From positions 1 to 64,000 of the forward strand of contig SVEY01000001.1 in assembly GCA_015057165.1 (NCBI GenBank): a stretch of DNA of 64,000 bases, written 5' to 3'. Within the stretch, counting starts at the first letter, position 1. Every line of letters starts with the position of its first letter. A program made the position numbers and the translations under genes. The notes beneath the pieces were generated by a model, which was not told where the DNA came from, did not search any database, and saw nothing but the letters and a program-made list of their open reading frames with translations. The DNA comes from Lachnospiraceae bacterium. Lineage in GTDB: Bacteria > Bacillota > Clostridia > Lachnospirales > Lachnospiraceae. Shown one piece after another: positions 10,701-19,753 of the stretch.

Positions 10701-11550
10701 TAAAACAGGACTTTATAAATCAGATAATGTATATGTTTGTAAAAATAAAGTTGCTGTACCTAAAGTATTTATACCAGTATTTCCTGGAACAAACTGCGAG
10801 TATGATTCGGCAGCTGCATTTAAGAGAGCGGGTGCAGAGCCTATTGTCAAGGTATTTAAGAATCAGTCTGCAGAGGATATAAGAGACTCAGTAGAAGTAT
10901 TTACTAGAGCAATAGATGAATCACAGATGATAATGTTCCCTGGTGGATTCTCGGCAGGTGATGAACCTGAAGGCTCTGCGAAATTCTTTGCTACGGCATT
11001 TAGAAATGAAAAGATGAAAGAATCTATAACAAAGCTTCTTGATAGGGATGGTCTAGTCCTTGGTATTTGTAATGGTTTTCAGGCCTTGATTAAGCTAGGA
11101 CTTGTTCCATTTGGAGAGATTCATACTCAGACAGAGGACTCTCCTACACTTACTTATAACACAATTAACCGTCATATAAGCAAGATGGTATACACCAAGG
11201 TAGTGTCTAACAAGTCACCATGGCTTATGGGTGCAAATCTTGGAAATGTGTATACTAATCCGGCTTCTCATGGTGAAGGAAGATTTGTAGCAAGTAAGGA
11301 GTGGCTTGATAAGTTATTTGAAAATGGTCAGGTTGCAACTCAATATGTTAATGAAAGCGGTAATCCTACAATGGATGAAGAGTGGAATATTAATGGTTCC
11401 TACATGGCTATTGAAGGAATAACAAGCCCAGATGGTCGAGTTCTTGGTAAGATGGCTCATTCCGAGAGACGTGGAAGAAGCGTTGCGATTAACATTTATG
11501 GTGAACAGGATATGAAGATATTTGAATCTGGCGTAAAATATTTCAAGTAG
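7762..11550 (+). CDS. purL: Phosphoribosylformylglycinamidine synthase, single-chain
   Basis: This 1262-residue ATP-dependent enzyme makes FGAM from FGAR and glutamine, step four of purine synthesis. It is the large one-chain form in which synthetase and glutaminase are fused, rather than the three-subunit PurSQL of Bacillus. The N-terminal half has YWSDHCRHTTF and NHPTEIEPFGGAATC; the second half has GGKDSMSG. The C-terminal glutaminase starts near VFPGTNCEYD and contains the nucleophile Cys in LGICNGFQ. The ATG at 7762 has GGAGG upstream. purC and purB occur later in the window rather than in one pur operon. A strong hairpin follows the stop. Confidence 0.96.
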   Translation: MSNVRRLYVEKKEKYAVTANSLSAEFKSYLGIKVSSVRVLIRYDVENVSDETFSKAVKTVFSEPPVDDVYEEKFDYEGRVFSVEYLPGQFDQRADSAEQCIKLLNENEEPVIRSATTYVVMGDITDSEFEAIKKYCINPVDSRETGLDKPDTLIDSYDEPDDVEILDGFVSSSEDELKKTYDSLNLAMTFKDFLHIQNYFANDEKREPTITEIRVLDTYWSDHCRHTTFSTELKNITFEDGFYRKPIEETYNDYLDNFKILYKDRDDKFVCLMDLALLAMKKLKAEGKLDDQEESDEINACSIVVPVEVDGKTEEWLVNFKNETHNHPTEIEPFGGAATCLGGAIRDPLSGRTYVYQAMRVTGASDPTVSVKDTIEGKLPQKKIVREAAHGYSSYGNQIGLATGYVKEIYHPNYVAKRMEIGAVMGAAPRRAVQRLTSDSGDKIILLGGRTGRDGIGGATGSSKAHNTESTHTCGAEVQKGNPPTERKIQRLFRREEVSYIIKKCNDFGAGGVSVAIGELADGLRVNLDLVPKKYAGLDGTELSISESQERMAVVVAPEDVDKFLSYANEENLEAIEVAEVTESPRLVLVWRGKEIVNLSRAFLDTNGAHQETDVIVEIPDSDNVYTTSAAIPEVKEAIHEGDFKKAIFSTVSNLNVCSQKGLVEMFDGSIGAGSVFMPYGGKYQLTETQTMVAKLPVLKGKTDTVTMMSYGFDPYISSWSPYHGACYSVLESVARIVASGGDYKKIRFSFQEYFRRMSEDPRRWSQPFSALLGAYKAQMAFELPSIGGKDSMSGTFNDIDVPPTLVSFAVDVAKEGDIITPELKEVGNQLVFFHVRTDEYDLPDFEHAKKMYDAIHELIQGKTIISAYAIDAYGTLATISKMCFGNGLGVDIDETVELNELCIPGTGCMIAEVSDMAEVDNCMARYGLTYDYAIAGKINDNGEITYRGDKVLVSELTDAWKKPLEKVFPTRVTEDYSEVKTGLYKSDNVYVCKNKVAVPKVFIPVFPGTNCEYDSAAAFKRAGAEPIVKVFKNQSAEDIRDSVEVFTRAIDESQMIMFPGGFSAGDEPEGSAKFFATAFRNEKMKESITKLLDRDGLVLGICNGFQALIKLGLVPFGEIHTQTEDSPTLTYNTINRHISKMVYTKVVSNKSPWLMGANLGNVYTNPASHGEGRFVASKEWLDKLFENGQVATQYVNESGNPTMDEEWNINGSYMAIEGITSPDGRVLGKMAHSERRGRSVAINIYGEQDMKIFESGVKYFK

Positions 11551-11556
11551 TTAATT

Positions 11557-11586
11557 AAGTTCCTTGCCTTGTGGCAAGGAACTTTT
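11557..11586 (+). terminator. Terminator between purL and metH
   Basis: A perfect 12-bp stem (AAGTTCCTTGCC / GGCAAGGAACTT) closes on a TTGT tetraloop, followed by TTAGC. The metH ATG is only about 25 bp further on, so metH is probably served by read-through or a promoter inside purL; no clean promoter is visible between them. Confidence 0.8.
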
Positions 11587-11610
11587 AGCAAGACGAAAAG
11601 GAATAAAGAT

Positions 11611-14043
11611 ATGAATAGACAGGAATTTAGAAAGTTAGCAGAAGATAGAATAATAATACTAGACGGAGCCACAGGCTCTAATCTTATTAAGGCAGGTATG
11701 CCATCTGGTGTCTGCCCTGAGAAATGGATTATAGATAATCCTGATGCTTTAATTAGCTTACAGAGAAGCTATGTTGAAGCAGGGGCTAATATTGTCCTTG
11801 CCCCTACATTTACAGGTAACAGAATAAAACTTGAAGAATATGAATTGGCTGATAGAATTGTTGAGATAAATACTAGATTAGTTGAAATATCTAAGGAAGC
11901 CGTGGAGAATAATGCATTTGTAGCAGGTGATCTTTCAATGACTGGTAAGAGCCTGTCCCCTGTTGGAGATATGGCATTTGAAGAACTTGTAAATGTATAT
12001 AAGGAACAGGCAAAGATTCTATATGAAGCTGGAGTAGACCTATTTATTATAGAAACTATGATGAGCCTGCAAGAGTGTAGGGCAGCTCTTCTTGCTGTGA
12101 AAGAGACATGTGATTTACCGGTTCTTGTGTCCCTTACCTATAATGAGGATGGAACTACGTTATATGGTACAACACCTGATATAGCTGTAATTGTACTACA
12201 AAGTATGGGGGCAGATGCAGTAGGCCTTAATTGTTCTAGAGGACCTAGGGAGTTAGTTCCTTTAGTAAGAAAAATGGCAGAATATGCTAATGTTCCTATT
12301 ATTGCTAAGCCTAATGCAGGTCTTCCTGTACTGGTAAATGGTGAATCTGTATATGATTGCCCTCCTGATGAATTTGCAGAAGGTATGAGGGAGATTATTG
12401 ATGCAGGAGCCTCTATTGTAGGGGGATGTTGCGGCACATCACCTGAATATATCAAGAGTTTATCTGACTATTGCGCTGATATTAAACCTAGAATTAATAA
12501 AAATAACAAGCGCGTTGTGACTTCAGAACGTGGTAAATGTGATATTAATCTTGATGCTCCTTTAACAGTTGTTGGAGAACGTATTAATCCTACAGGTAAG
12601 AAGAAGCTACAAGAGGAACTTAGAGCAGGAAATATTGATATAATAATTGATTTCGCAAGACAACAAGAAGAAGACAATGCTAGAATTCTCGATATTAATA
12701 TGGGAACAAATGGCATCGATGAGAAACAAATGATGCTTACAGCTATAGAAGAAGTGTCTCTTGTTACGAAGTTGCCTTTGTGTATTGATACAAGCTTTCC
12801 GGATATTATGGAGGCTGCGCTTAGAGTATATCCAGGTAGAGCGCTTATTAATTCCATTTCTTGTGAGAAAGAGAAATTAGAAGCTTTGCTTCCTATTGCA
12901 AAGAAGTATGGAGCCATGTTTATTGCTTTACCTCTATCAGATAACGGTTTACCTAAGTCTATTGATGAAAAAAAAGCAAATATTAAAACTATAATTAATA
13001 AATGCAAAGAATGTGATATTGACGTAAATAACATGATAGTTGATATTCTTGTAACTACAGTAGGAGCTAATCCTAATGCTGCTAATGAGTGCTTTGAAGT
13101 AATTGATTATTGTTATAATGAGCTTAGATTTCCTACTATATGCGGACTGTCTAATATTTCGTTTGGTATGCCAAGTCGTCAATTTGTTAATAGTGCATTT
13201 CTTAATATAGCATTGTCTAAAGGTCTTACAATGGCTATTTTAAACCCGGGACAAAGTCTTCTTATGAATAATGCCTATGCAACTGACTTGCTTCTTAATA
13301 AAGAAGGTGCTTCAGATATTTATCTTAAGTATTCTCAGAAAGAGATTAATATATCTGTAACAAATAATAATTCTTCTAAAGGAACAAAAGATGATAATGG
13401 AACAGAAGATAACAGGAATAATGACAAGATCTATTCTGCTGTAGTAAATGGTGAAAAGTCTAAGATTGTTAATTTGTGTAAAGAAGCTACTTTTGAAGGT
13501 AAAAAAGCACAGGAAATACTAGATGATTCTTTGATTCCTGGAATAAATCGTGTAGGAGAATTGTATGATTCTAAGAGATATTTCTTGCCTCAACTAATTG
13601 CAGGAGCAGATGCAATGGAGATGGCTATGAATTATCTTGAGCCATTAATGGTTAATTCAGGTAGTGATAAGAAAGAAACTATTGTTATGGCTACAGTTGA
13701 AGGGGATATACATGACATTGGCAAGAATCTTGTATGTGTAATGCTTAAGAATTATGGATATAATGTCATTGATCTTGGTAAAGATGTTCCGGCTGAAGAT
13801 ATAGTTGATACGGCGATTAAGGAAAATGCTGCTATTATTGGTCTTTCTGCTCTTATGACAACTACTATGATGAGAATGGCAGATGTTGTTAAGCTTAGAA
13901 ATGATAAGAGTTGCTCTGCCAAGGTGATTATCGGTGGTGCTTGTGTAACACCTTCCTTTGCAAATGAAATTGGAGCTGATGATTATTCTTCCGATGCGGC
14001 AGATTGCGTTAGAGTTGTTAAGAATATTTTGGCAAAAAAATAG
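11611..14043 (+). CDS. metH: Cobalamin-dependent methionine synthase, short form without activation domain
   Basis: This 810-residue enzyme moves the methyl group of methyl-THF to homocysteine through cobalamin. The start is the ATG at 11611, which follows AAAAGGA; upstream in-frame codons lie in the terminator. Domains: homocysteine methyltransferase with zinc Cys (C208, C273, C274); pterin-binding domain (about 310-590, starting VVGERINPTGKK); cobalamin cap and B12-binding domain with DIHDIGKN (H701 is the cobalt ligand). A polar, Asn/Lys-rich linker (about 590-612) precedes the cap. The E. coli enzyme has about 1227 residues; the missing part is the C-terminal AdoMet-dependent reactivation domain, which in related bacteria is supplied as a separate protein. 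The stop codon overlaps the 3' end of a convergent tRNA-Met. Confidence 0.93.
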   Translation: MNRQEFRKLAEDRIIILDGATGSNLIKAGMPSGVCPEKWIIDNPDALISLQRSYVEAGANIVLAPTFTGNRIKLEEYELADRIVEINTRLVEISKEAVENNAFVAGDLSMTGKSLSPVGDMAFEELVNVYKEQAKILYEAGVDLFIIETMMSLQECRAALLAVKETCDLPVLVSLTYNEDGTTLYGTTPDIAVIVLQSMGADAVGLNCSRGPRELVPLVRKMAEYANVPIIAKPNAGLPVLVNGESVYDCPPDEFAEGMREIIDAGASIVGGCCGTSPEYIKSLSDYCADIKPRINKNNKRVVTSERGKCDINLDAPLTVVGERINPTGKKKLQEELRAGNIDIIIDFARQQEEDNARILDINMGTNGIDEKQMMLTAIEEVSLVTKLPLCIDTSFPDIMEAALRVYPGRALINSISCEKEKLEALLPIAKKYGAMFIALPLSDNGLPKSIDEKKANIKTIINKCKECDIDVNNMIVDILVTTVGANPNAANECFEVIDYCYNELRFPTICGLSNISFGMPSRQFVNSAFLNIALSKGLTMAILNPGQSLLMNNAYATDLLLNKEGASDIYLKYSQKEINISVTNNNSSKGTKDDNGTEDNRNNDKIYSAVVNGEKSKIVNLCKEATFEGKKAQEILDDSLIPGINRVGELYDSKRYFLPQLIAGADAMEMAMNYLEPLMVNSGSDKKETIVMATVEGDIHDIGKNLVCVMLKNYGYNVIDLGKDVPAEDIVDTAIKENAAIIGLSALMTTTMMRMADVVKLRNDKSCSAKVIIGGACVTPSFANEIGADDYSSDAADCVRVVKNILAKK

Positions 14044-14114
14044 CGGGGGAGAGACTCGAACTCTCAACCTCCCGGGTATGAACCGGACGCTCTAGCCAGT
14101 TGAGCCACCCCGCC
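14041..14114 (-). tRNA. tRNA-Met (CAU), elongator type
   Basis: On the minus strand a full 74-nt cloverleaf folds. The acceptor stem is GGCGGGG/CCCCGCT with a G1-U72 pair, the D arm is GCTC/GAGC, the anticodon stem is TCCGG/CCGGG around loop TTCATAC (anticodon CAT), and the T arm is GAGAG/CTCTC with loop TTCGAGT. The body closely resembles the Bacillus elongator tRNA-Met. An initiator tRNA would lack the 1-72 pair and have three G-C pairs in the anticodon stem. CCA is not encoded; the 3' side runs straight into seven T residues. Its last three bases are the complement of the metH stop codon. A lysidine-modified Ile isoacceptor cannot be fully excluded. Confidence 0.95.
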
Positions 14115-14141
14115 ACATGCACTTTCGCGACAACGATATGT

Positions 14142-14171
14142 ATTGTATCACATATACAGAAATCTCGTCAA
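14142..14171 (-). promoter_or_regulatory. Promoter of the tRNA-Met gene
   Basis: On the minus strand, -35 TTGACG (14166-14171), an 18-bp spacer and -10 TACAAT (14142-14147) lie about 27 bp upstream of the tRNA 5' end. Confidence 0.75.
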
Positions 14172-14292
14172 CACATTTTTTGCTTTTTTGTGATTTATAA
14201 TTAAGTTTATAATATGGCAAATAATCTTACATTATGATATAATTTTTGTATTATAGGCTTAAAAACCTTGAATAAGTTATGAAGGGTACAAA

Positions 14293-16704
14293 ATGAGGAT
14301 TGTCGTATTAATTATAATAATTCTAATTTCTGCTGTACTTCTTTGGTGTATGAGATTAAGCAGAAAATCAGACACAGCAATAAGCGACGTAGTTGATAAT
14401 CTTTTGATAGCAGGTATTTCAACTGTATTTGCAGATGGCGCGATTATACTATTTAATAGTGAATTGACTAGTATGCTTTCTTATAGTGCATATTTTTTCT
14501 GTACAGATTTACTTATGTTCTATTTGCTAAAGTTTGTTTATGTTTCGACTCATGAAAATATCCCTTCGTTTTTAGTGAATAAGATTTTTGCACCAATGAT
14601 TTTTATCGATGCAATTGTTTTATTTTCCAATCCCTTTCACAAACTTGCATTTACTGTATATGAGACAGAGATATTCCAAGGTCTTGAATTCTATAGATTC
14701 GAAGTTGGACCTTTGCATTTATATCACGCTATACTAGCAGGCTGGATAGTAATTGTATGTATTATTCTTCTCTTTAAGAAGATTTTCACATCAACAGGCA
14801 TGAATCGTGTTAAATATGATATTATTCTTGGAATAATTATTATTTGTGTAGTACTTAATGCTGTTTCTCTTTATTATAAATGGGGAATTGATTTATCAGT
14901 ACTTATCTATGTGTTTGCTGGTATGTTATTTCATTACTTTACACTTAGGGTTATACCTAATCAGCTTCGTCAGTCTACTGTTGGACTGGTAGTTGATAAT
15001 ATGCAATTTGCTTTAATTGTATTTGATAATGATTTTCGATGTAGTTATGTAAATGATATAGCTAACGAACTGTTTGATGTGAAAGAAGGAGAGAGGCTGC
15101 AGGAAGATTCAACTATATTTGATTTACTTGGAGTTGAAAAGAATATCCCTGTAGAAGCTCTTAGGAAAATTAAATATAATGAGGATATTCAGAGAGAATT
15201 TGTTAAAGTTCTTCGAGACAAAACTGGAAAGAAACTTAGAATTAAAATCCAATATAAAGTTCTTTATAACAAATATAAATTTAGAATTGGTTCATATATT
15301 TTTGCCAGAGATATTACGAAAGAGTATGAAGAATCACTTCGTGAACAGTACAATGCAACTCATGACAGTCTGACTGGACTTTACAACAAAGAGTATTTCT
15401 ATAAGCGATGTGAAGAGACTCTTAAGGAGAACCCTGATGTGGATTATTTCATGGTTTCTTCTGATGTTCTTAATTTTAAACTTGTTAATGATTTGTTCGG
15501 TTATGCTAAGGGCGATGAACTTCTTTGTAGAATTGCTGATAAGATGAGGGAAATATGTGGCGATTATAATGTTTATGGCAGAATTGGTAATGATAAATTT
15601 GCTTTAATGATTCCCAAATCAAAGTATAAGAGAGAAGATTTTGTCTCAACACCTAAAAGCGTTGCATATATCGATGCAGATATCTATTATCCTCTTGCTA
15701 TCTATGTGGGGGTGTATGATATTATAGATAGGACAATGCCTATTCCAGTCATGTATGACAGGGCTACAATGGCTATGAATTCTATTAAGGGAGATTATCG
15801 GCAAAGAGTAGCTAATTATACTGATGAATTGCGTAAGAAGGCTATGATTGATCAGAATATGATTTCGAAATTCGACGTGGCTCTTCAAAACGGTGATATT
15901 AAGATGTTCTTACAACCTCAGGTTAACGACAAAGGTGAAGTTGTTGGAGCAGAAGCTTTGGCTCGCTGGGTTGATTCTGAGAAAGGTATTATTCCACCAA
16001 TTGATTTTATACCTCTTATTGAGAAGAATGGTATGATTGGTAAATTGGATGTATATATGTGGCGTCTTGCATGTAGCAGACTTGCAATGTGGAAGAAAAT
16101 GGGTGTAGATATGAACATTTCCGTTAATATCTCACCGAAAGATTTCTATTATATGGATATTAATAAGATATTTAGAAATTATATCAAGCTGTATGATATT
16201 ACGCCAGAAAAGCTACATCTTGAGATTACGGAGACTGCTGTAATTACCAATGTTGCCAAACAGGTTCTGCTTATAAATAACCTCAAAGAACTTGGTTATG
16301 TTGTTGAGATGGACGATTTCGGAAGTGGATACTCATCCCTTAATATGCTTAAAGATATTCCAGTTGATGTTGTCAAAATTGATATGGCATTTTTACAGAA
16401 ATCAGATAATGTTAGTAAAGCAAAGAAAATACTTTCTGCTATAATTGCATTATGCAAAGAACTGGATATGAAAACCGTAGTTGAAGGGGTTGAAGATAGT
16501 AATCAACTTGCATTTCTTCTAGATGAAGGTGCAGATATGTTCCAGGGATATTTCTATTCCAAACCTATACCGGTAGAAGAATTTGAAGAAATGTATATTC
16601 CTGATTATGAAGAAAAGAAGAAACTTATTGGTGGTATAGAAGAAGTAGTTGTAGAAGAAACGATTGTAGAAGAAATAAAGGATGAACGTGAGGTGATATT
16701 ATGA
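14293..16704 (+). CDS. Membrane c-di-GMP phosphodiesterase: 7TM, PAS, degenerate GGDEF, EAL
   Basis: This 803-residue protein has about seven or eight membrane segments (1-225, histidine-kinase 7TM-like), a PAS-like domain (about 230-345), a GGDEF domain (about 355-500) and an EAL domain (about 520-780). The GGDEF active site is degenerate, GNDKF at 432-436, so it probably does not make c-di-GMP. The EAL site looks complete: EAL at 554-556, NISP, EITE, DDFGSG, VKID, EGVE and QGYFYSKP. It should therefore break down c-di-GMP at the membrane in response to an unknown signal. The C-terminal tail is rich in Glu and Val. Its stop overlaps the ispF start by 4 bp. A TATAAT at 14238-14243 may be its -10 box, but the -35 is weak. 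Confidence 0.88.
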   Translation: MRIVVLIIIILISAVLLWCMRLSRKSDTAISDVVDNLLIAGISTVFADGAIILFNSELTSMLSYSAYFFCTDLLMFYLLKFVYVSTHENIPSFLVNKIFAPMIFIDAIVLFSNPFHKLAFTVYETEIFQGLEFYRFEVGPLHLYHAILAGWIVIVCIILLFKKIFTSTGMNRVKYDIILGIIIICVVLNAVSLYYKWGIDLSVLIYVFAGMLFHYFTLRVIPNQLRQSTVGLVVDNMQFALIVFDNDFRCSYVNDIANELFDVKEGERLQEDSTIFDLLGVEKNIPVEALRKIKYNEDIQREFVKVLRDKTGKKLRIKIQYKVLYNKYKFRIGSYIFARDITKEYEESLREQYNATHDSLTGLYNKEYFYKRCEETLKENPDVDYFMVSSDVLNFKLVNDLFGYAKGDELLCRIADKMREICGDYNVYGRIGNDKFALMIPKSKYKREDFVSTPKSVAYIDADIYYPLAIYVGVYDIIDRTMPIPVMYDRATMAMNSIKGDYRQRVANYTDELRKKAMIDQNMISKFDVALQNGDIKMFLQPQVNDKGEVVGAEALARWVDSEKGIIPPIDFIPLIEKNGMIGKLDVYMWRLACSRLAMWKKMGVDMNISVNISPKDFYYMDINKIFRNYIKLYDITPEKLHLEITETAVITNVAKQVLLINNLKELGYVVEMDDFGSGYSSLNMLKDIPVDVVKIDMAFLQKSDNVSKAKKILSAIIALCKELDMKTVVEGVEDSNQLAFLLDEGADMFQGYFYSKPIPVEEFEEMYIPDYEEKKKLIGGIEEVVVEETIVEEIKDEREVIL

Positions 16705-17168
16705 GAATAGGTAATGGATATGATGTACATAGACTTGTAAAGGGAAGAGATCTTATTCTTGGTGGTGTAAAGATTGAACACGATATGGGACTAGATGGTC
16801 ATTCGGATGCAGATGTGCTAGTTCACGCCATAATGGATGCAATTCTTGGCGCAGCTGGAATGGGAGATATTGGTTTACATTTCCCAGATGATGATGATAC
16901 ATATAAGAATGCGTCATCTATGATGCTTCTTGAAAATGTTATGGAAAAGTTAGAAAAGCAAAATTATAAGGTGGTAAATATTGATGCTACTATAATTGCG
17001 CAAAAGCCTAAGCTTCGTCCTTTTATCAAAGCAATGGAAGAAAATGTAGCTTCTGTTCTTCATTGTGACATTTCTTATGTTAATATTAAAGCAACAACAG
17101 AGGAACATTTAGGATTCACAGGAAGAGAAGAGGGCATAAGTGCGTGTTGCGTCTGTTTGATTGAGTAG
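16701..17168 (+). CDS. ispF: 2-C-methyl-D-erythritol 2,4-cyclodiphosphate synthase
   Basis: This 155-residue enzyme of the MEP isoprenoid pathway forms the cyclic diphosphate from CDP-methylerythritol phosphate. It starts [12 protein letters not shown] with the metal-binding Asp and His, has [13 protein letters not shown], and ends with [15 protein letters not shown], all typical of IspF. The ATG lies in the ATGA overlap with the phosphodiesterase gene, so translation is probably coupled. The length is normal. Confidence 0.97.
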   Translation: MRIGNGYDVHRLVKGRDLILGGVKIEHDMGLDGHSDADVLVHAIMDAILGAAGMGDIGLHFPDDDDTYKNASSMMLLENVMEKLEKQNYKVVNIDATIIAQKPKLRPFIKAMEENVASVLHCDISYVNIKATTEEHLGFTGREEGISACCVCLIE

Positions 17169-17198
17169 CAAAAAATAGTATTAAGATTGGGTTTAATT

Positions 17199-17900
17199 AT
17201 GAATAATGATGATATGAATAAAAAGCCCGAAAGAATGGGCTTTTTTGCACGATATAAAGAAGAGTTTAATGTGATTAAAGAAAGAGATCCTGCCATTAAA
17301 TCAAAATGGGAAGTGTTATTATATCCTAGCTTTAAGGTAATGATTAAATATAGAAAAGCTCACAAGCTTTATCTTAAAGGTCATTATTTCTGGGCAAGGA
17401 AAATATCTCAAAGAGCAGCCAGAAAGACTGGTATTGAAATACATCCTGGAGCAACCATTGGCAAAGGCTTTTTTATTGATCATGGTACAGGAGTAGTAAT
17501 AGGAGAAACTACCATAATTGGTGATAATGTAACGCTTTATCAGGGAGTTACACTAGGCGGTACAGGTAAAGAATGTGGTAAGAGACATCCAACTATTGGT
17601 AATAATGTTATGATTTCTGTAGGTGCTAAGGTACTTGGCTCTTTCAAAGTTGGTGATAATTCTAAGATTGGAGCGGGTTCAGTTGTTATTGAAGAAGTTC
17701 CGCCAAATTGTACTGTAGTTGGTGTGCCGGGACGAATTGTAAAGCAGGATAATGTTAGAGTGCCAAGGGAAACAATGGATCAGATTCATCTTCCAGATCC
17801 TGTTATGGATGATATTAATGTATTAAAGCATGAGAATTCTGAACTTGTTACTCGCCTTTTAGAATTAGAAGATAAGATTAAAGAATTACAAAAAAAGTAA
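17199..17900 (+). CDS. cysE: Serine O-acetyltransferase
   Basis: This enzyme of about 233 residues acetylates serine with acetyl-CoA, the first step of cysteine synthesis. It has an N-terminal helical part (RDPAIKSKWEVLLYPSFK) and then a left-handed beta-helix of hexapeptide repeats (IHPGATIGKGFFIDHGTGVVIGET), with the His of DHGTG as the expected catalytic residue. A C-terminal coiled-coil-like tail follows (ENSELVTRLLELEDKIKELQKK). The start is uncertain: ATG 17199 is used here, but 17215 and 17235 are also possible and none has a clear ribosome site. A terminator-like hairpin lies across these candidate starts. cysS follows 33 bp later, so cysteine synthesis and charging are linked. Confidence 0.92.
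   Translation: MNNDDMNKKPERMGFFARYKEEFNVIKERDPAIKSKWEVLLYPSFKVMIKYRKAHKLYLKGHYFWARKISQRAARKTGIEIHPGATIGKGFFIDHGTGVVIGETTIIGDNVTLYQGVTLGGTGKECGKRHPTIGNNVMISVGAKVLGSFKVGDNSKIGAGSVVIEEVPPNCTVVGVPGRIVKQDNVRVPRETMDQIHLPDPVMDDINVLKHENSELVTRLLELEDKIKELQKK
17220..17246 (+). terminator. Terminator-like hairpin inside the 5' end of cysE
   Basis: AAAAAGCCC (17220-17228), an 8-nt loop and GGGCTTTTTT (17237-17246) form a short stem with an A-tract and a T-tract, the form of a bidirectional terminator. It overlaps the candidate cysE start codons. It could end ispF transcripts, act as an attenuator, or be a coincidence of Lys/Pro/Gly/Phe codons. Confidence 0.5.
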
Positions 17901-17933
17901 TATAAACAGTGTTATGAACGGAAAGGACATAAG

Positions 17934-19334
17934 ATGAGAATCTATAATACTCTTACAAAATCAAAAGAGGAATTCAAGCCAATTGAAGAAGGTAAGGTAA
18001 GCATGTATGTATGCGGACCTACGGTATATAATTATATTCATATTGGTAATGCCAGACCTATGATTGTGTTTGATACAGCCAGAAGGTATATGTTATATAA
18101 GGGATTAGATGTAAATTATGTATCTAATTTTACAGATGTTGATGACAAAATCATTAATAAAGCTATTGAAGAAGGCGTAGATGCCAGCGTGATTTCTAAG
18201 AGATTTATTGATGAATGTAAGAAGGATATGGAAGGATTAAATGTTCTTCCGGCAACAACACATCCTCTTGCAACTCAAGAAATTCCTGAGATGATTGATA
18301 TGATTTCAACGTTAATTGAGAAAGGTTATGCTTACAGAGCAGAGGATGGAACAGTATACTATAGAACAAGAATGAAGAAAGACTATGGTAAGCTTTCTCA
18401 TAAAAATATTGATGATTTAGAGGCTGGACACAGAAGCATTAATGTAACAGGTGATTTGAAAGAGGACCCTTTAGATTTTGTTCTATGGAAGCCAAAGAAA
18501 GATGGAGAACCTTATTGGGAGTCTCCTTTTTGTGATGGTCGTCCTGGATGGCATATTGAATGTTCTGTTATGTCTAAGAAGTATCTTGGCGATAGCATTG
18601 ATATTCATGCAGGTGGTGAAGATTTGATTTTTCCTCATCACGAGAATGAGATAGCACAATCTGAAGCTGCCAATGGTGTTCCATTTGCAAATTACTGGAT
18701 GCATAACGGATTTCTTAACATTGATAACAAGAAAATGAGTAAGTCCCTAGGTAATTTCTTTACAGTAAGAGAGATTGCTGAGAAATATGATCTTCAAGTC
18801 CTAAGATTCTTTATGCTTAGTGCTCATTATAGAAGTCCGCTTAACTTTAGTGCTGATCTTATGGAATCTGCAAAATCAGGTCTGGAGAGAATTCATAATA
18901 CTTATGATAATATTGTATATTTGATTGAAAATGCTTCTAATAAAGAGGAAAGTACAGAAGAGGCAAAAGCTTTTATTGATAGTATAATTAAGAAATTTGA
19001 AGATGCTATGGATGATGATTTCAATACTGCTGATGCGATTTCTGCAGTGTTTGAACTTGTTAGATATATTAATCAGAATACTGATGAGAAGACGGCTGTT
19101 AATGTATTAGAATTATACAAGGAAAAGCTTCTAATGCTTTGCGATATTCTTGGTATTATATTAGAAAAAGAAGAAAAGCTTCTTCCAGAAGATATAGAAA
19201 AGATGATTGAAGAAAGACAGGAAGCTAGAAAGAATAAGGATTTTGCAAGAGCAGATGAGATTAGAGATGAGCTTCTTAATAAGGGTATTGTTCTTGAAGA
19301 CACAAGAGAAGGTGTTAAATATAAATGGCTTTAA
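17934..19334 (+). CDS. cysS: Cysteinyl-tRNA synthetase
   Basis: This 466-residue class I synthetase charges tRNA-Cys. It has the zinc Cys in YVCGPTVYNYIHIGNARP, whose HIGN is the HIGH motif, then GWHIECSVM, FPHHENE and KKMSKSLGN (KMSKS loop). The length is standard. The ATG at 17934 follows GGAAAGGA. It lies between cysE and mrnC, the classical Bacillus/Clostridium order. Its 3' end overlaps mrnC by 10 bp. Confidence 0.97.
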   Translation: MRIYNTLTKSKEEFKPIEEGKVSMYVCGPTVYNYIHIGNARPMIVFDTARRYMLYKGLDVNYVSNFTDVDDKIINKAIEEGVDASVISKRFIDECKKDMEGLNVLPATTHPLATQEIPEMIDMISTLIEKGYAYRAEDGTVYYRTRMKKDYGKLSHKNIDDLEAGHRSINVTGDLKEDPLDFVLWKPKKDGEPYWESPFCDGRPGWHIECSVMSKKYLGDSIDIHAGGEDLIFPHHENEIAQSEAANGVPFANYWMHNGFLNIDNKKMSKSLGNFFTVREIAEKYDLQVLRFFMLSAHYRSPLNFSADLMESAKSGLERIHNTYDNIVYLIENASNKEESTEEAKAFIDSIIKKFEDAMDDDFNTADAISAVFELVRYINQNTDEKTAVNVLELYKEKLLMLCDILGIILEKEEKLLPEDIEKMIEERQEARKNKDFARADEIRDELLNKGIVLEDTREGVKYKWL

Positions 19335-19753
19335 ATCAGGATATAATAAACTATTTCGATGGTAAAGATATCGATATTAGAACATATTCTCCGCTTACCT
19401 TAGCTTATATTGGTGATGATGTATTTGACTTGATTATTAGAACTATTGTGGTTAACAAAGGTAACACAAGCCCTAATAAGCTCCATAGTAATACTATCCA
19501 ATATGTAAGCGCAAGAGCACAGTCTAATATTCTTGATTCTATTATGCCTATTCTAACAGATGAAGAAAAGGATATTGCGAGAAGGGGGCGAAATTCTAAG
19601 CCGCATTCAAAGGCTAAGAATGCTTCTACGATTGATTATCTTAAAGCAACAGCTCTTGAGTCTGTAGTGGGATATCTCTATCTAAAAGACGATATGGAGC
19701 GGATATTTGAATTAATTAAATATGGAATTAACAAAATAGAGGATGATTCATGA
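19325..19753 (+). CDS. mrnC: Mini-ribonuclease 3 (23S rRNA maturation)
   Basis: This 142-residue RNase III-like protein has the catalytic domain only, with no double-stranded RNA-binding domain. In Bacillus it matures the ends of 23S rRNA. The segment LAYIGDDVFDLIIR carries the conserved acidic residues, and RGRNSKPHSKAKNAS and ATALESVVGYLYL complete the family pattern. The start overlaps the cysS end, and the last bases overlap rlmB by 4 bp (ATGA), so translation is coupled on both sides. Confidence 0.95.
   Translation: MALNQDIINYFDGKDIDIRTYSPLTLAYIGDDVFDLIIRTIVVNKGNTSPNKLHSNTIQYVSARAQSNILDSIMPILTDEEKDIARRGRNSKPHSKAKNASTIDYLKATALESVVGYLYLKDDMERIFELIKYGINKIEDDS

Noticed and set aside
11551..11610. 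B12 or SAM riboswitch before metH
   Set aside because: Only a simple terminator hairpin fits in this short gap; no riboswitch core is present.
12468..13034. 188-codon minus-strand frame inside metH
   Set aside because: Antisense of a firmly identified enzyme; no recognisable product or start signal.
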